From the NCBI GenBank assembly GCA_030562195.1, contig JAUJPP010000007.1, forward strand, positions 18,225,769 to 18,289,768: 64,000 bases of DNA, written 5' to 3'. This document shows positions 1 through 13,215 of the stretch, in pieces; the first letter of the stretch is position 1; every line of letters begins with the position of its first letter. The notes beneath the pieces are model-generated. The model saw only the letters and a list, made by a program, of their open reading frames with translations, made no database searches and was not told the DNA's origin. This DNA is from Nipponacmea schrenckii (Eukaryota; Mollusca; Gastropoda; Lottiidae). The position numbers and the translations under genes are program-made.

Positions 1-186
1 TGTATGATTGACTGGGCTGAATATTGTGTACAAAAACATACACTTGACCTTCTAATGAACTCTTCCAAACATGAATACTTTCTATCAATATAATGATACT
101 TCAATGTATGATTGGAAGAGCTCATTTGTAAAATTAGGGATGTTTATTTTTCGTACCATGGATTAGACAAGTCAATAATTCCTTAC

Positions 187-3100
187 CCTCTGGAACCAAA
201 ATAACCATCAGTATCTGTAAAGGCTGAACAGAATTGTCGAAAATAACAATTTAATGGTGAGGCAAAACATTCAAACGTCACTCCAAATACACGGTGAAGG
301 CATTCAAATACAGTTACAGGTAACGCTCCTTGTAAACCAAACCCTTCATTTGTATGAATACCAAAATAGGTCTGAAATACATCATGATTAGAACATGTAA
401 TAAGTATCATAATCAAGTTGGTTCCTTTCAGTAACTGTTACTCGAAATACTTTAAATTATTATTGTGGTGGTCGTGGTCTTCAGATAATCAAAATCCAGA
501 AAGCCAAAAGTTATTTATAAAGCTTTAGTGAAAAACATGTGAAGGAAAAATAGGGATGAAATATAATAAAAAATATTATCTAGGACTGTACCCTGGCAAT
601 CAGGTAGGCGTTAAACTAACGTAATAACCAAATCGTATGCAAATGAAGACAGGCAATGTCATGCAGTGTGCAATGTTTGTAGTATTCAACCTTCAGGTTA
701 GCAAGCAAATGTCTACCTCACTGAGCCACTGTAGTTACCTTGCAATTTATCAATGAGAAGGAAATGGCAAGTACGGATGATGAGTTTACAAAATTAACTT
801 ACCTGATATCTTCGTAATAAACACCACACTCGACATAAAAAATGGTCAAATCTGGGGTCATCTCGACAATTTAATTTATATAACTGTTCCTACAAATATG
901 ATTCAATCTCAGTATTAGTTAATAAAGCACACAGAATCACCTTAACATTACTGGTTTTGTATTAAAATTAGGGAAGATAGGGTCTATAGTGTATTTTCAT
1001 TTCTTATTTCTTTTGGACAGTGTTTAATCTTATTATCTAATATAGTCCTGTCAAAAACCATCAAAAATTGTGCTTTCCAGAGTGTTTACAAGCTAAAATT
1101 GAACACAATTCAAGAGCAAAGGGCAATAACTCATACTAATTAATTTCGATATTTTTGTTTTCAATAGAGTTCAGTTTTGGGTGATTACAGTCATGCCATG
1201 TTTCATCAAAATCCATCGAGAATTGCCACTGCCAGAGTGTTCACATGCATTTCAAGAACAAGGGCAATAACTCATACTAAATAAAGTTAGTGAATTCACC
1301 GAGTATATAAATAAGGTGAGTACGTACCAATTTATGAAAATGTGAACTGTTTATTTTGACTGTTTCTGATTTATATCGTAATGAAGTAATATCATTCTCT
1401 GTTGCATGTTCAACTAAAACAGGTCGTGGAGTAGGGACAGATACTTGAATTGAATAACATAAAACTTTTCTCGGGGTAGTTGGTTCTGGCAATGGGTCCA
1501 TTTCTACAATAAAAACAACAGTTTTACTTTATCCCAGAAGTATTATAGTACTTGAAACAAGATCAGTTGAATGGCCATCACTATTTAGTCGAGGATTATT
1601 AACATACATGCAAATATTCTGTAGAATGTATTTAGAATGTCCAATCTTTACACCTCTCCTCCATCCTACCTGGATATGATTGCAAATAAATTTTACACAA
1701 TGAGTAGTTCTAGTGTTAAAAACATCCTCAGTCATTCCTTGAAAGATGTGCCAGAGAGGTCTGGGTGTCGTCTGGACTGCACTGGGGCATTTTGCCATTG
1801 TGGACCAGTGGGGACGAACAGGGAGTGGTCTACTCTTTGGCTCATACTCTTGTCTGGGTACATGTTATGTGGTCAGGGATATATCAGGGAATTTTCTCTT
1901 GAGCTGAAGTGGGACTGGGGTTATATTCTAATAACTTACTATTGATGTTGTTTTCTTTTAAAATCTCCCAGTGTCGTTCTGAGATCTTTTTGACAATCTC
2001 ACATGACTGGTTATAGATCTTTTTACAGATACCTTCTACTGATGTTTTGGCTGCTTCAGTTAAATGGGGTTGACACTGTCGTTTTAAATGAGCTAATCTT
2101 TCCTGAAATTTAAACATAAAATTAATGGTTGACTGTAGTCTTGTTGAAAGTCCTTTGAGCTAAAATACAGATATTATAGCATATGACAAGCATGTTACTA
2201 AACAAGAATATCATTTTCTAAGACAAGTGAAAATTGTTCAGAGTATGGACTGACTGATTAAGAAGAATGATACATACCAAATAGTCTTCATAGGAAGCAT
2301 TCTGCTGTCCTCGTAACCATGTAAAAGTATCTTCTACATTCCATTTCACTATTTTTCTACTTTCAGAAGCCACACCCCTTTATAAGTGATAAACATTAAG
2401 TTAATTCAGATCCAAGTCACGCTACTTATACCATGATCTGATATACTTTATATCAAGCTCAGATCAACTTTCTTCCAATGTCTCCAGAAACTATTGCAAA
2501 TGATTTTCTATAATCCCATGACACACTGTAGCTATTAGAGCATTGGAATGACAAACATATTATGATCCTTATACCAGTTTCTCTACAGGTTTAGTCTGCT
2601 ATATGACCTTCCTTCAGTTGTTATCCTTGTAAAGTATGGTTACTAACAAACAAAGAGTTATAGGCTTAAGTTACAAACCTTGACTCTATCATCTTTTTAG
2701 CTGCTTCTGCATATCTAAACAGCTGTTTCCTTACATCTCCAGAGTATTTTGGTTTGACTAATTTCACTGGTATATCATTCATAACTTCACGGTACATAGA
2801 CTGTGATACTTCAGGAATACATTGAGACGGCAGCATAGGGTCTGTTCCTTTATCTATTACTTTTCTTTCTAATAGCCAGCGGTTAAAGGATTCTCTTGGT
2901 GCTTCAATACCTGAAAATAAATACCATGTTGTGATATGGAATCTTTGAAACAGCTGGCACTGTAGGAAACAACTAGAGTAAAACCATAAATTACTGCAGT
3001 ATCAAACTGCAAACAGCAGCAAATCTGACTTAATGACGTAAACTAAAATTATTTTCTGGTTGCATTTAGGAACATGAAGAGATAGTAAATTGAAAGCTCA

Positions 3101-4738
3101 TTTATAAACTTTTTACTATCCATTTAACTTTTTAACAAATTGTCGAGACTTTTCCAGTAACCAAATGGGTTTCAAGTCAGTCAATAACAATCAAGACTAC
3201 ACATAATGTGCCAGCTAGCATAAACACTCCACAATAAGCATATGAATCCTATACCTTACATGCATGTATGGAATATAGTTACTTTTACACTTTCAAATTT
3301 TAAAGAGGCATAAAAATCTTAGAAGAGTCAATAGTTTGCTATATTTGGATTAAAAATTATAGGTTACCTTCTCTAGCATAACAAAGTTCATTATAATTCT
3401 GGCGTAATTTAGTTACTAGTTGAGCTCGAAGCTGTTCTATATCTGGATAAGGTCCTGGGATATTTACTGGTGCTCTTTCATTAATAACACAGTTGGTTGG
3501 GATTTCAAAATTCCAAAACGGGCTGCAATACAAAATAACTTGATGGAAAATATTGCAAAAAATAATTGTAAATCTCTGTAGACTTTGTAAATAAATTTTG
3601 AAACAAACAATAACCTTGCTTAATTTTCATAGGTAATGAACATTGAAACCTTCAAAATAAAAGAGTTGCATAGCCATTTATTTTGAAGTATGAAGGCTAA
3701 ATGTATAGTGGCAAGGAAGAATTACCAAACTTCACAGGTATTAAGAAGTCTGTAACTAATGTAAAAATGTTTGATTTGTTTTCAGTGAAAACAAAAGTTA
3801 AAACCACTGAGTCCATTTAATATTCAAAATTGTATCCACTTTAGATAAATATAATTGAAAATATGAAAGCACAGGCCAAGGAGAACAATTTCTCCTAAAA
3901 ATTTCTAAAAATATAAAATATATCAGTATTATATATCTGTTTCTGGTATAATAAATACCTGTAGTTAAACGCAGCTTGCCGTTTATTAGGACTACCAATA
4001 GCCATATCACCACTAGCCCTTCGTTTATCACCGATAAGGGGTGGGGGTGGTATATCAATACTGGGTCTGCTCAATCTAAGATCATTACTAGCTGGTAATG
4101 GAGCATGACCTTCTGGTGTGTTAATACCCAGAGGATCTGTCATGGGATCATGCTGAAAAGACAAAAATGAAGGTATACATAACTTCTTAATCATAAACAA
4201 AAATAGAGGATGAATTTCATCTAGAAGCAAAAACTCAGCTGAACTTCTGGAATTTCCAATTCACTAAACTTCTTGTCAAACTTTTTAACAGCATTGATTA
4301 GAGATTAAGCAGTACATAAAAAATTCAGGACTTTGGAATTAATCAGCATGCTAAACTAACTTATTGCAAGAAAACTTCTGCATCTCACTTTAATTTGACA
4401 GCATACTGTACTCTTACCATATTTCCATGATAGCCAAGTTGTGGCATTTCCCACAGAGATTCATTATTCAGTTTGTTGAAGAAATATGGCCGCCCTTCTC
4501 TTTTGCTCCAGAATTTTCTCCATCCAGCTTGAAGTAATTCCGGAGGTAAATCATGAACTGGGTCACTTCCACTGGGAGTAGGGGATGGTACTGATGTTAT
4601 CGAATCTTGTCTCTCTACAGGTCCTGGTCCTTTCAGATCAGGAACTGTTGCATTATCTCCCTTAGCTGTACCCATTATATCAGCAGGTCCACCAACTGCA
4701 CTGGTTTGATCAGGTTTAGTTGTGACAGCATTAGACAT
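187..4738 (-). CDS. PCIF1: Cap-specific adenosine N6-methyltransferase (CAPAM), 3' part beyond the left edge
   Basis: PCIF1 binds the phosphorylated C-terminal domain of RNA polymerase II and methylates N6 of a cap-adjacent 2'-O-methyladenosine (m6Am). I place exons at 4418-4738, 3959-4152, 3368-3522, 2679-2910, 2278-2377, 1940-2102, 1328-1503, 803-889 and 187-371; every junction is GT-AG and phases agree, giving about 537 codons in this window. Exon 1 carries the WW domain ([18 protein letters not shown], then NNESLWEMP). Later exons match the family closely: [50 protein letters not shown]. The catalytic NPPF motif should lie in the next exon, outside the window. The ATG at 4736-4738 fits the family N-terminus, and a 5'UTR acceptor may lie just upstream. 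No frameshifts or stops are seen. The family assignment is near certain. Confidence 0.95.
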
Positions 4739-6484
4739 TGCTGCATCTACATCTTAAAATTCTGAAAATCAGGCAAAATTCAATTTTATTGCCTAGAAAC
4801 ATACAGTACCAGCAATCTATTCTCATCTTAAGCCATTCAATAACTTGCTATAACTGAGAAGCAGAAAAAGTGGAGCTAATTTCAATCACCAACAGTAAAC
4901 ACATTTTGACTGTTACAGAAATATTAAAAACATGGTTTATGTATTGACCCAAAACACCTCGTTCATTGTTAGCATGGACTAGAAGTGTTTTATGAGGTAA
5001 GCTTAGTGATTTAAAACCAATCAATGCATCTTTTTTATGCAAGAGAGGTTACCTCCACTTGCAAAGTATCCACAACTTACATGTGTATATTTACAAAACA
5101 CGTAAGATATCACATAAAACCATCAATAGATATCAATTCAGGTCTCTAATATGAGGTTGACCTGCTAACGACAAACATGGTAGAAATATGTAACCATTTT
5201 TTGAAGGCATAGAAGAAGTCATGAGTTTTAAATAGGGACAAGGAATCTGACTATTTAAATATTTGTTGGTTTTTCTTTTCTTGTAAGTATGTTTCATATA
5301 AGGCAAGAAACAGTGCAAATACATAAGGCATTGGCCCATTACTCTTTATCACAATTTTGTCTTTAATGCAGCTTTAATGCAATGTTATTTGAGTGCGGGT
5401 GAATAGGTTTCAGTTGTGTAGTATGTGTTTGTTACAAGCAATCTTACATTGCAATAATTTTACAAGCAAAGGCAGTGTACTAATTTAGTCTCATTGGATG
5501 ATTGGTAATGATATTGTCAATAAGACAAAGTGACAACCATCAAAACATAATTATATCTGCTCAGACTATCTTTAGAAACCATTTCTATCATAATCTAAAT
5601 AGCAAATTTTAATTTTAGGTTTGATGCCAAGTTGTGTTTATAATCCGCTCGCGAAATGGTAATGTTAAAATGGGCATATATTCAACATCAAAATAAAAAG
5701 CAATATTACATTGATCAACCCAAAATTCTTTTATTTCAGATGCACTAATCCTTAAGACATCTTTCTATTCCAAATCTGAACAGAAATCATGTGGAATTAG
5801 GCTACAGTCATCAAATTTTGGAGAGCAAAGAGCGTAGACCCTCTATGAAAATTCTCCATTTGCAGACGCGGTTGCGTGCAACTTTTGACTCAAATTCTGA
5901 TATATACAGAAACGCAAAGCTATATAATTTACATGTCTAAGAAAAATTATATTGAAAGGGGGCCTAAAAATAATATTTCAAGTGTATTTGGACCTTCTGT
6001 ATCCCTGCATAATATTTGAGTGAAAACTGATAGCAAATATTTGAAAAATAAATAATGATTTCGTTTTTTCATCAGAGATTCTACAACTTATCGTATTCCT
6101 TTTGACCTCATTATGAAATGCCCGGATGTCATAATAAAGATATGATCCACGTGGAGGCGTGGTTAACTTAGTACAGAGTTTACCGTTGAACAAGAGTCAA
6201 GGTCTGTGCAGTGTGCTATCAACTTCAGTTTATTATTTGAACAAATGATACATAATTATACAAATCTCAAATATAATCGTATATAAAAACTAACAAACTA
6301 TTATTTGACTATGTATATGATGACTATTTGACAGTAAGATCGGTATTTTTGAAGTTAAATAAAGTTTTTACCTGACTTCAATGGGCAATTAATTACTTCC
6401 CAATTTTACTAAGCCTAGATAACATGGAAATTTTCCTTATAGGCATTATTGTGATGGCCCATGCTATTATTCAAACCAGACAAC
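4739..6484. other. Intergenic, upstream of PCIF1
   Basis: About 1.7 kb of AT-rich sequence without a convincing coding region. The part next to 4739 probably holds the PCIF1 5'UTR exon and promoter, but I cannot place a start site. Short open frames here have no recognisable motif. Confidence 0.5.
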
Positions 6485-6492
6485 TGATACAG

Positions 6493-7350
6493 GGCTATCA
6501 GTGGTTTCACCCGTTTTCATATTCAACTGTGGTTGTTTCACCCTAGTTGTTTCACCCATTTTGAGAACTGGTGTTTTCACCCCCTGATTTCTAGTGGTTT
6601 CACCCATATCAAAATTTACTAATGATCAATTGTTATAATAACAATTAATAACTAGAATTGATAGGATTTCACTTTAAATTTTAAGCACACTTAATATTGT
6701 AGCTGTAAGATCAAAAAAGGAAAGCTGTCCTTTAAATTATTTAATGACAGATAGTGCATCACTTAATGATTCTCAAATTTACCGATAGTATTTACATATC
6801 CAATGCATATTTTGTTCTAGATTTTAAATCAGAAAAAATAAAAAATCGGTCCATATTCCTTGGAGCTTTTGGGTTTTTGAATTGCCTTAATTTGTGGTCA
6901 TCTTGGAAACCTTCAAAAAAGCACACTACCGAATTCTGTAGGTGCAAGGTCAAGAAATAAAAATCGTCAATCAATTGATTAAATGATGCAAGGAACAAAC
7001 TCCAAAAAAAAAATGTATGTATGTATGTATTGAAGGACTGTGGAATCTAAGCTACTGAGCTATAAGTAGAAGCATATGACACATGATGAAAATGAAATGT
7101 GACATATTCCAAATTATCAGATATAATTGAAAATCCTCTGTATATTGAATGCTGCTATCACCTATCCATAATTATATTTTCATTGCTAATTGTATATATT
7201 ATTTCAGGACTTAATTTGTTTGTTTAGATAATAATTATATAAACAATATAGGGGGTGAACCCACTATGGGTGAAATAACCAGATAATTTTTAGCCTCTGG
7301 GTGAAACAACCACAGTTGAACTTGTAAACGGGTGAAACCACCGTCTCCCT
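6493..7350. mobile_element. Non-autonomous DNA transposon (MITE), hAT-like by target-site length
   Basis: An 858-bp element lies between two copies of TGATACAG (6485-6492 and 7351-7358), an exact 8-bp target duplication. Its ends are inverted copies sharing GTGGTTTCACCCGTTT and, further in, TTCAACTGTGGTTGTTTCACCC (split across about 50 bp at each end). GGTTTCACCC-type words recur as subterminal repeats: several forward copies at 6500-6610 and reverse copies at 7250-7345. There is no transposase. An 8-bp duplication is typical of hAT elements, but the termini are imperfect, so the superfamily is an inference. Confidence 0.75.
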
Positions 7351-7703
7351 TGATACAGTAATACAAGAATACAAGTTAACTCAGAGACAGGAACTACTGA
7401 ACCTGTTACGAAGACAAGTTGCCCTGTCTGTATATAAAGACTTACAATAATTCATACTACTAACCTAGTATTTATTGAGAAATGTATACAGAAGTAGTTT
7501 GAATTACTGTTAGATTTTTCTTGTCAAGTTTCTCTTGAGTCCGTCTGTGACTGTGGTATCCATTGGATTTGTAGAGCACTTTAAATTAAAACTTTTTATT
7601 TGTATTATTCACATTTCAGACTATTTTATTGTAGCCCTGAATGCATAGAAGTTATCTGACTGATGTTATATATTGAGTGGTAAAGTAGCCTATATACCTC
7701 CAA
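7351..7703. other. Short upstream region of POLR1H
   Basis: About 350 bp between the MITE target duplication and the POLR1H start codon. It should contain the POLR1H promoter and 5'UTR. No clear TATA box or other site can be assigned. Confidence 0.4.
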
Positions 7704-8069
7704 ATGGATTCTAGTAGTGTTTTTGAGACAGATCTGAACTTCTGTCCTGATTGTGGGACAATCTTACCATTACCTAGTAAAGAAGAATTTGTCCAGTGTG
7801 TAAAATGTCATTATAAACTAGATCTAAAGAAATTCCATGGAATATCAACTGAATATAAACTAACATTTAATAAAATAGAAGATATGATTAGTGACAGTAG
7901 GAAAGATTCTGAAGGAGCTGCTAGTGGGCCGTTAACTGACCGAGTGTGCTCTAACTGTGGTAATGAAGGAATGACCTACACCACGCGTCAAACTCGTAGT
8001 GCTGATGAAGGCCAGACTGTATTTTATAGTTGTCCTGAGTGTAAACATCAAGAAATAGAATATTCATGA
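7704..8069 (+). CDS. POLR1H: RNA polymerase I subunit RPA12 (A12.2)
   Basis: A single-exon gene of 121 aa, close to the usual length of about 125. It is a Pol I subunit in the nucleolus that supports transcript cleavage, proofreading and termination. The N-terminal zinc ribbon has cysteines at 14, 17, 32 and 35. The C-terminal TFIIS-like ribbon has cysteines at 82, 85, 110 and 113 and the conserved loop QTRSADEGQT, with the acidic pair D101-E102 that reaches the polymerase active site. The ATG at 7704 gives the expected N-terminus. It lies divergently from PCIF1 and upstream of the EF-hand gene on the same strand. The frame is intact, and no intron is needed. Confidence 0.96.
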   Translation: MDSSSVFETDLNFCPDCGTILPLPSKEEFVQCVKCHYKLDLKKFHGISTEYKLTFNKIEDMISDSRKDSEGAASGPLTDRVCSNCGNEGMTYTTRQTRSADEGQTVFYSCPECKHQEIEYS

Positions 8070-8733
8070 TTTTATTGTTTGAATATTTCACTGCATTTTT
8101 CATTTTATGGTTTATGTGGTTAAGCACATTTAGACCAATTGCATTGAAACAATACAACTGCCAAATATACTAATAAGTATAATATAATGAATAAGTTAAT
8201 ATAATAGTTGTATGGACTATCAGTAAATTTTGAATATTCAAATTCTGTTAAGAAATAGTCACAAAAAATTGCCCATGAATATTATTGTAACATAAACTGA
8301 CTTTTCAAAAGATTAACTAAAGAAACAGCTTTGTGCTGAGATGCAAAAGATGGTACTTGGGTAACTCAGCTTCATGTGAACTCAGAGACAAAATACAACT
8401 CAGTGACAATATTTGGAGATTCAACTCAAAGACAAAATACTAGTGCCTGTCATTAAATGATCTTTAGATTTATTCCATTATAATAATGAAAAAAAGGTAT
8501 AAATAGAACTTTCAAGCACATGGCTTACAATTGTACCTACTAATAAATTTAATTATTGCACTAAGTAAATTGAAAGATTAATTTATTTACAGAAAGATTT
8601 TCTATCTTGACCGTCTGCCTATGATATTCTTTGTTGGATGTCATTAACATTGTGTTTTAGGATTTTTTTGTTACACGATTATGTTACTTTTTATATCCTT
8701 ATATGGTTAAAAAAGTTTGTTTCTATTTTCCAA

Positions 8734-8739
8734 AATAAA
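8734..8739 (+). terminator. Possible poly(A) signal of POLR1H
   Basis: AATAAA about 665 bp after the POLR1H stop, in AT-rich sequence. It is a plausible distal signal, but the hexamer is common by chance at this base composition. Confidence 0.35.
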
Positions 8740-9052
8740 ACTTTGAATTTGTGTGTAATAAAATTTTCAAATTTAGCCATTTCAAACAAATTCCAGTCAC
8801 ATTTTGAGAACTAATTAGCTAAAGTATCGAAGCAAATATAAATTGTGCGGAAGGTAAATTATTTTATTTATTACATTGCATCACTGTCCTGATTATACAG
8901 GTTCTGCTGTAATTGGTTGAGTTATCCCCCTTTGATCTACTTCCTATTCCCCCCCTTACCTGGATACTGTAAACAAATTATTGAAAGTTTTGTCGAACTA
9001 ATATTAACTTTGTAATGGACTTTAACAAATTATATATGTACCAAAAGTAAAA

Positions 9053-11841
9053 ATGCCGGTTAAAAAGGGATCCAAAAAAAAGTAAGTTTTAAAGAAGTAT
9101 TCTGTTTTATTTCAAGTCTACAAACCATACTTGCTAGCATATCTTTTTTTTTTTTTTTTTTGCTGCAGTTTTGATGCAAAGTGTCAGAAAGTCAAAAGTA
9201 ATATATTTATGTTATCAGAGCTCTTCAATTTGAAGTCTTGAATTGTCTATTACCTTTGTCCAACTTGATTGTTAGCCAAACTATTGGATTTTTGAAAACT
9301 TTTTTAAAAGACCCCATACGAGGTATTATCTTTCTAGAAACACATGACAATTCTGAAGTATTATTGTTTTTAGAGGTAAGAAGAAATCTATAAAATCTTC
9401 AAAAGTTGATAAGGAAGATGTAAAATTGGAGAATATGGAACCTGGATCTGTGGTGTCTGGAACACAGACTGATCCAGTTTTAGCTGCTGTCTCTTCTAGT
9501 GGGAAGAAGAAAAAGAAAGGAAAGAAGAAAAAAATGACTAAGTCTGAAAGAGCTCAGGTGAGTCTTACAAAGTCCTCAATGATGAGTATCAAAATTTTTG
9601 TTGAATTACAACACTTTCCAATTCCTTAGAATGGTCAACTATAAAGAAACTATTATGATTTTGATTGAGGATCATTTAGTCCATATACTTTGATTGTTTC
9701 ATACATTTGTTTCTATGGATTGACTGTTAAACTTAGATATCTTTGGTAAAATAAACCATACTGAGTCTGCTGTAAATTAAAGTTTTTATTATATTATTAT
9801 TATTTACTATTTCAGGCCAAATTAGAGAAAGCTATAGATAAGATAAGAGAAGATGAGGTATATTATGATCATCTAATTACTCGAATCAATCAGTGGTTAA
9901 TTGATATCGCACCAAAAGCTATTTCTTTATTCACTAAAATAGATGTCACTGGTGATGGGATCTTGACTTACGAGGAATTTAAATCAGGTTAGTTCATAGG
10001 TGAACTGGTGTAGTTATATATTCTACAGCTCCAGATTATTGTATTTCTAGGTTGTTACAGAAAGAATGGCATTGACTCATAAATTCAAGAATATTTGATC
10101 AACACTCCCAAATACATTAATGCATTTGAACTTGTAGGCCTATCCTTTGTCCTAAACTTCATATAGCAAGGTAAAATGATTCATCAAACTCATTTGATTC
10201 CCGTAGAAATATTGACATAAACTATATTTTATTTATGTCCATTTTAAGTGCAATTTTTAAAGATTAAAAAGATAAGGCTTATTCTCATCTGTCACCTAGT
10301 AATTGATATTGTCGTGTTTTATCCCTTGCTCATAGAAGAACGACATTGTTAAGATATATATATTTTGTAATTTTAGGTATGTTTGATTTAAATATCCCTC
10401 TGAATAAAACAGAGCTACATCTACTGACTAATTTACTAGATAAAGATGATAGTGGTGAGATAGATTATACAGAATTTACTAAGGGTTTACAACATGTCAG
10501 GTATCTGTCTTTCATTATTTAGTTGTTAATTTTTCTAGCTTTCAACTTTCTGTCACACTTTTCATATTAAACTCTGACCTTTATCTGAAAATCTGCCAGC
10601 AGTTAACAATCTAAATAGGCATGATTCTTATCTTTGCACTCTTCATATATTAGTCCTTCTTTGTTTGCATAAGCTAGCTCAAGGTATCATGAACTCTGTC
10701 TTATATCATTAGGCACTTGCCTTTATTATGTCAGCAAGCATGAATGATATATGATTTATCTCCCTTATGAAAGTTGACTTAGGTATAACTAATTAAATGT
10801 CAAAAAGCACAATTCAATATCTGATATGGTATATGAGAACTCTTAATATCTTACAAATTAAGCCATAAGGGCTCTGGTCATACAATCAATTAAAATCATT
10901 GCATTTACAAACAAATAATACAAGAAAGTGCCTGATGTTGTCAAGGTATTAAACTGACTTGTTAACATAATTATGTGATAAAAGTGGTCATTATATTGTA
11001 GAAAAGAAAGTCTAGAACTTGAGAAAGATAGAGATGAAGTCAGTTTAATTTTATCTGAAAGAAAACCAATTCCTTGTCCATGTTGTAAGATGGGAGTTTG
11101 GCAGCCATACAGAGAGAAACATCCTAGGTAATAGAGATTTCTTGGTCGCTATGAAATCATGAATTCAAAACAAAATTGTTAAATGTTACAAGTGCTTAAT
11201 GCCAATCACCAGCTGGGTTATTATTAAACAAACCTTCCTATTTTGAATATCATATTCAAATAACAGATATTCCACACCTCATTGTTCAGGGAGTTGTTCA
11301 CTCTTATGCCTGGGAAAGTTTACCCTTATTTCTCCTGATGAGGTTTGATAATCCAAAAACACATATTACCAACACTTGAAAGATGAGTTTTTATCAATTG
11401 AACCAGAACTTGGTAGACATTGTGACCAAAAATTGATTTGATTTTCGATTCAAACCTAGTTAAAATAAGATGAATTTCCTTTTTCATTTCAGATATGTAC
11501 TGGTTGATATGAGATTGGTTACGTTTGATTCATTCAAGGAGCATCCTGGTCATATATCAATCTTGGTTCATTCTCATTTATCAGTGTATGGTTTAATAGA
11601 AATCATTATTCAACAAACTCATGTTTTATCAACCAAACTAGCAGTCTTTATCAATAAAACACGTAATATAGAGGCTGTGCTTCCTGTTGATTCTTCTCTA
11701 GAGGATTGTGGGTATTTTGGGAACACGAGGGAAGCTCCACAAGAAGTGACCTTGTATTATGACTATAATGTTGAATTCACAGATTGTCCTTTACTCATGT
11801 GTGATCATTATTTTGGCCAGAAATTTGAACTACAAGTTTAA
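9053..11841 (+). CDS. Lysine-rich EF-hand protein with C-terminal conserved region, function unknown
   Basis: Six exons (9053-9081, 9374-9557, 9816-9987, 10377-10500, 11002-11127, 11493-11841) join in phase to 327 aa. The N-terminus is very basic (GKKKKKGKKKKMTKSER). Two canonical EF-hands follow: DVTGDGILTYEEF around residue 120 and DKDDSGEIDYTEF around 155, with acidic residues in the calcium positions. Exon 5 has a cysteine cluster (PCPCCKMGVWQPYREKHP) that may be a small zinc site. The last exon encodes about 115 residues starting YVLVDMRLVTFD and ending at FGQKFELQV, which looks like a folded domain but which I do not recognise. I cannot name an orthologue. A calcium-responsive cytoskeletal or ciliary role is only a guess. 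The gene lies between POLR1H and NAE1 on the same strand. Confidence 0.85.
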
Positions 11842-12247
11842 TTTATTTTACTTTCTATAACTTAAGATATTTCTTCCTGTGAAAGAAATGAAGATTTTTT
11901 GTTAGATGTTTGTTAAACAAGTACAGGATTCTGTCTCTTCTATTTCCCTTACATATAATTTTATAACCTTCTTATAGCTTCCTGCCTACTTTGATATAGT
12001 TTGATATTTGCTTATAAAGTAATTATGTGTAATTAATTTTTTAGAAATGAATTAGATTTTTTTTATATCACTAACTAACTGCTTGTGCTCTCTTCCATGT
12101 GTGTTTGAATGTACTTGATAATAAGTAATTGTTTTTTATTTGGTATTTTAAACTTTGGATTATTTTTATTTAACTTTTATTTTTTGTAATTCTTATGAGC
12201 TTAGAAAACATGGTAAAAGGTGCGAAAATATAAACCAGTGATCTTAG
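11842..12247. other. 3' flank of the EF-hand gene
   Basis: AT-rich sequence with no recognisable gene; probably 3'UTR at its start. No AATAAA lies close to the stop; the nearest good candidates are inside or beyond the repeat that follows. Confidence 0.4.
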
Positions 12248-13215
12248 AATGATTCCTATTATCAAATAAAACAAAACCGGAAGTTCTATTTCAGAAGTGA
12301 GAACCGGAAGTTCAGGTTTTTTTGCTTTAGCAAGTTTATTTTCAGTTATTTTGACCGGATTTTCAGATTTGAAACTTATGTATTTGTCCTAACAATATAG
12401 GTTTATGCAATTAGTTAAATATTTTACCCACGATTTGCAATTAATATTCAAGGGTATCCAAAAATTTCAGACCTGATTTCTCCTTAAAATAAATGTAAAT
12501 TTTAAACTTTACCCGTTGATAGGCGATTGTTTATAATTTTTGAAAAAATGTGAAAAAAAAATTCCACTTCCTTTGCCTCAAATACGTAATTACTAATTCG
12601 GGTCTAAACTGCTAGGTGAAAAGTGAAAACTGTTTTATAAATAACTTGTCAATAGTAATTGATTTGACCTAATAATTAGGTCAAGCTGCCATATCGGCCG
12701 CCATTTTGAATTTTCGTTACAATTCTTAAATCCGAAATTCAGACACTACTGATAGACCGATTTGATGAAATTTAGCACATAGATACAATGGAACATTATC
12801 TACCTTTTCTTGGAGACCGATTTTCAAATTTCGTATTTTCTTTCGAATTATTTAAATTTCGATTTTTTCAAAATTAGGTCACTTTAACGGGTACGGAAGG
12901 TGTGACCCACTTAATCTATGACCTTGAAAATTAGGTCAAATAATATTCAATATATTGTCTACGAGTAGATATTTTTTAATTTGGCTTACTTAAAAAATTC
13001 ATAGAGATAAGTGTACTTAAATACAGCAAAAATTGATAATTTTCATATTTTCGCCATCATTAACCGTTACGGAAGGTGTGACCTAATTATTTTATGACTT
13101 TGAAAACTAGGTCAAATGATATTCAATATATTGTCTAGATGTAGGTAATTGCAACTTTAGCCTATATAATATTTTAAGGCTCTCGAAATACGTTCATAAT
13201 TGTAAGCAATTCTAG
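12248..13215 (+). repeat. Interspersed ~1-kb repeat, copy 1
   Basis: This block matches 47,568-48,530 in inverted orientation over nearly its whole length, with point changes and small indels. It is non-coding. Inside it are two direct repeats of about 170 bp, each with ACGGAAGGTGTGACC followed by ATATTCAATATATTGTCT (near 12,895 and 13,070). Both copies end at CTAG on the same side. It is probably a non-autonomous mobile element, but I could not define terminal inverted repeats or a target duplication. Confidence 0.75.

Noticed and set aside
12248..12320. Repeated ACCGGAAGTTC as an ETS-type promoter site
   Set aside because: The motif is part of the interspersed repeat and occurs in both copies regardless of nearby genes.
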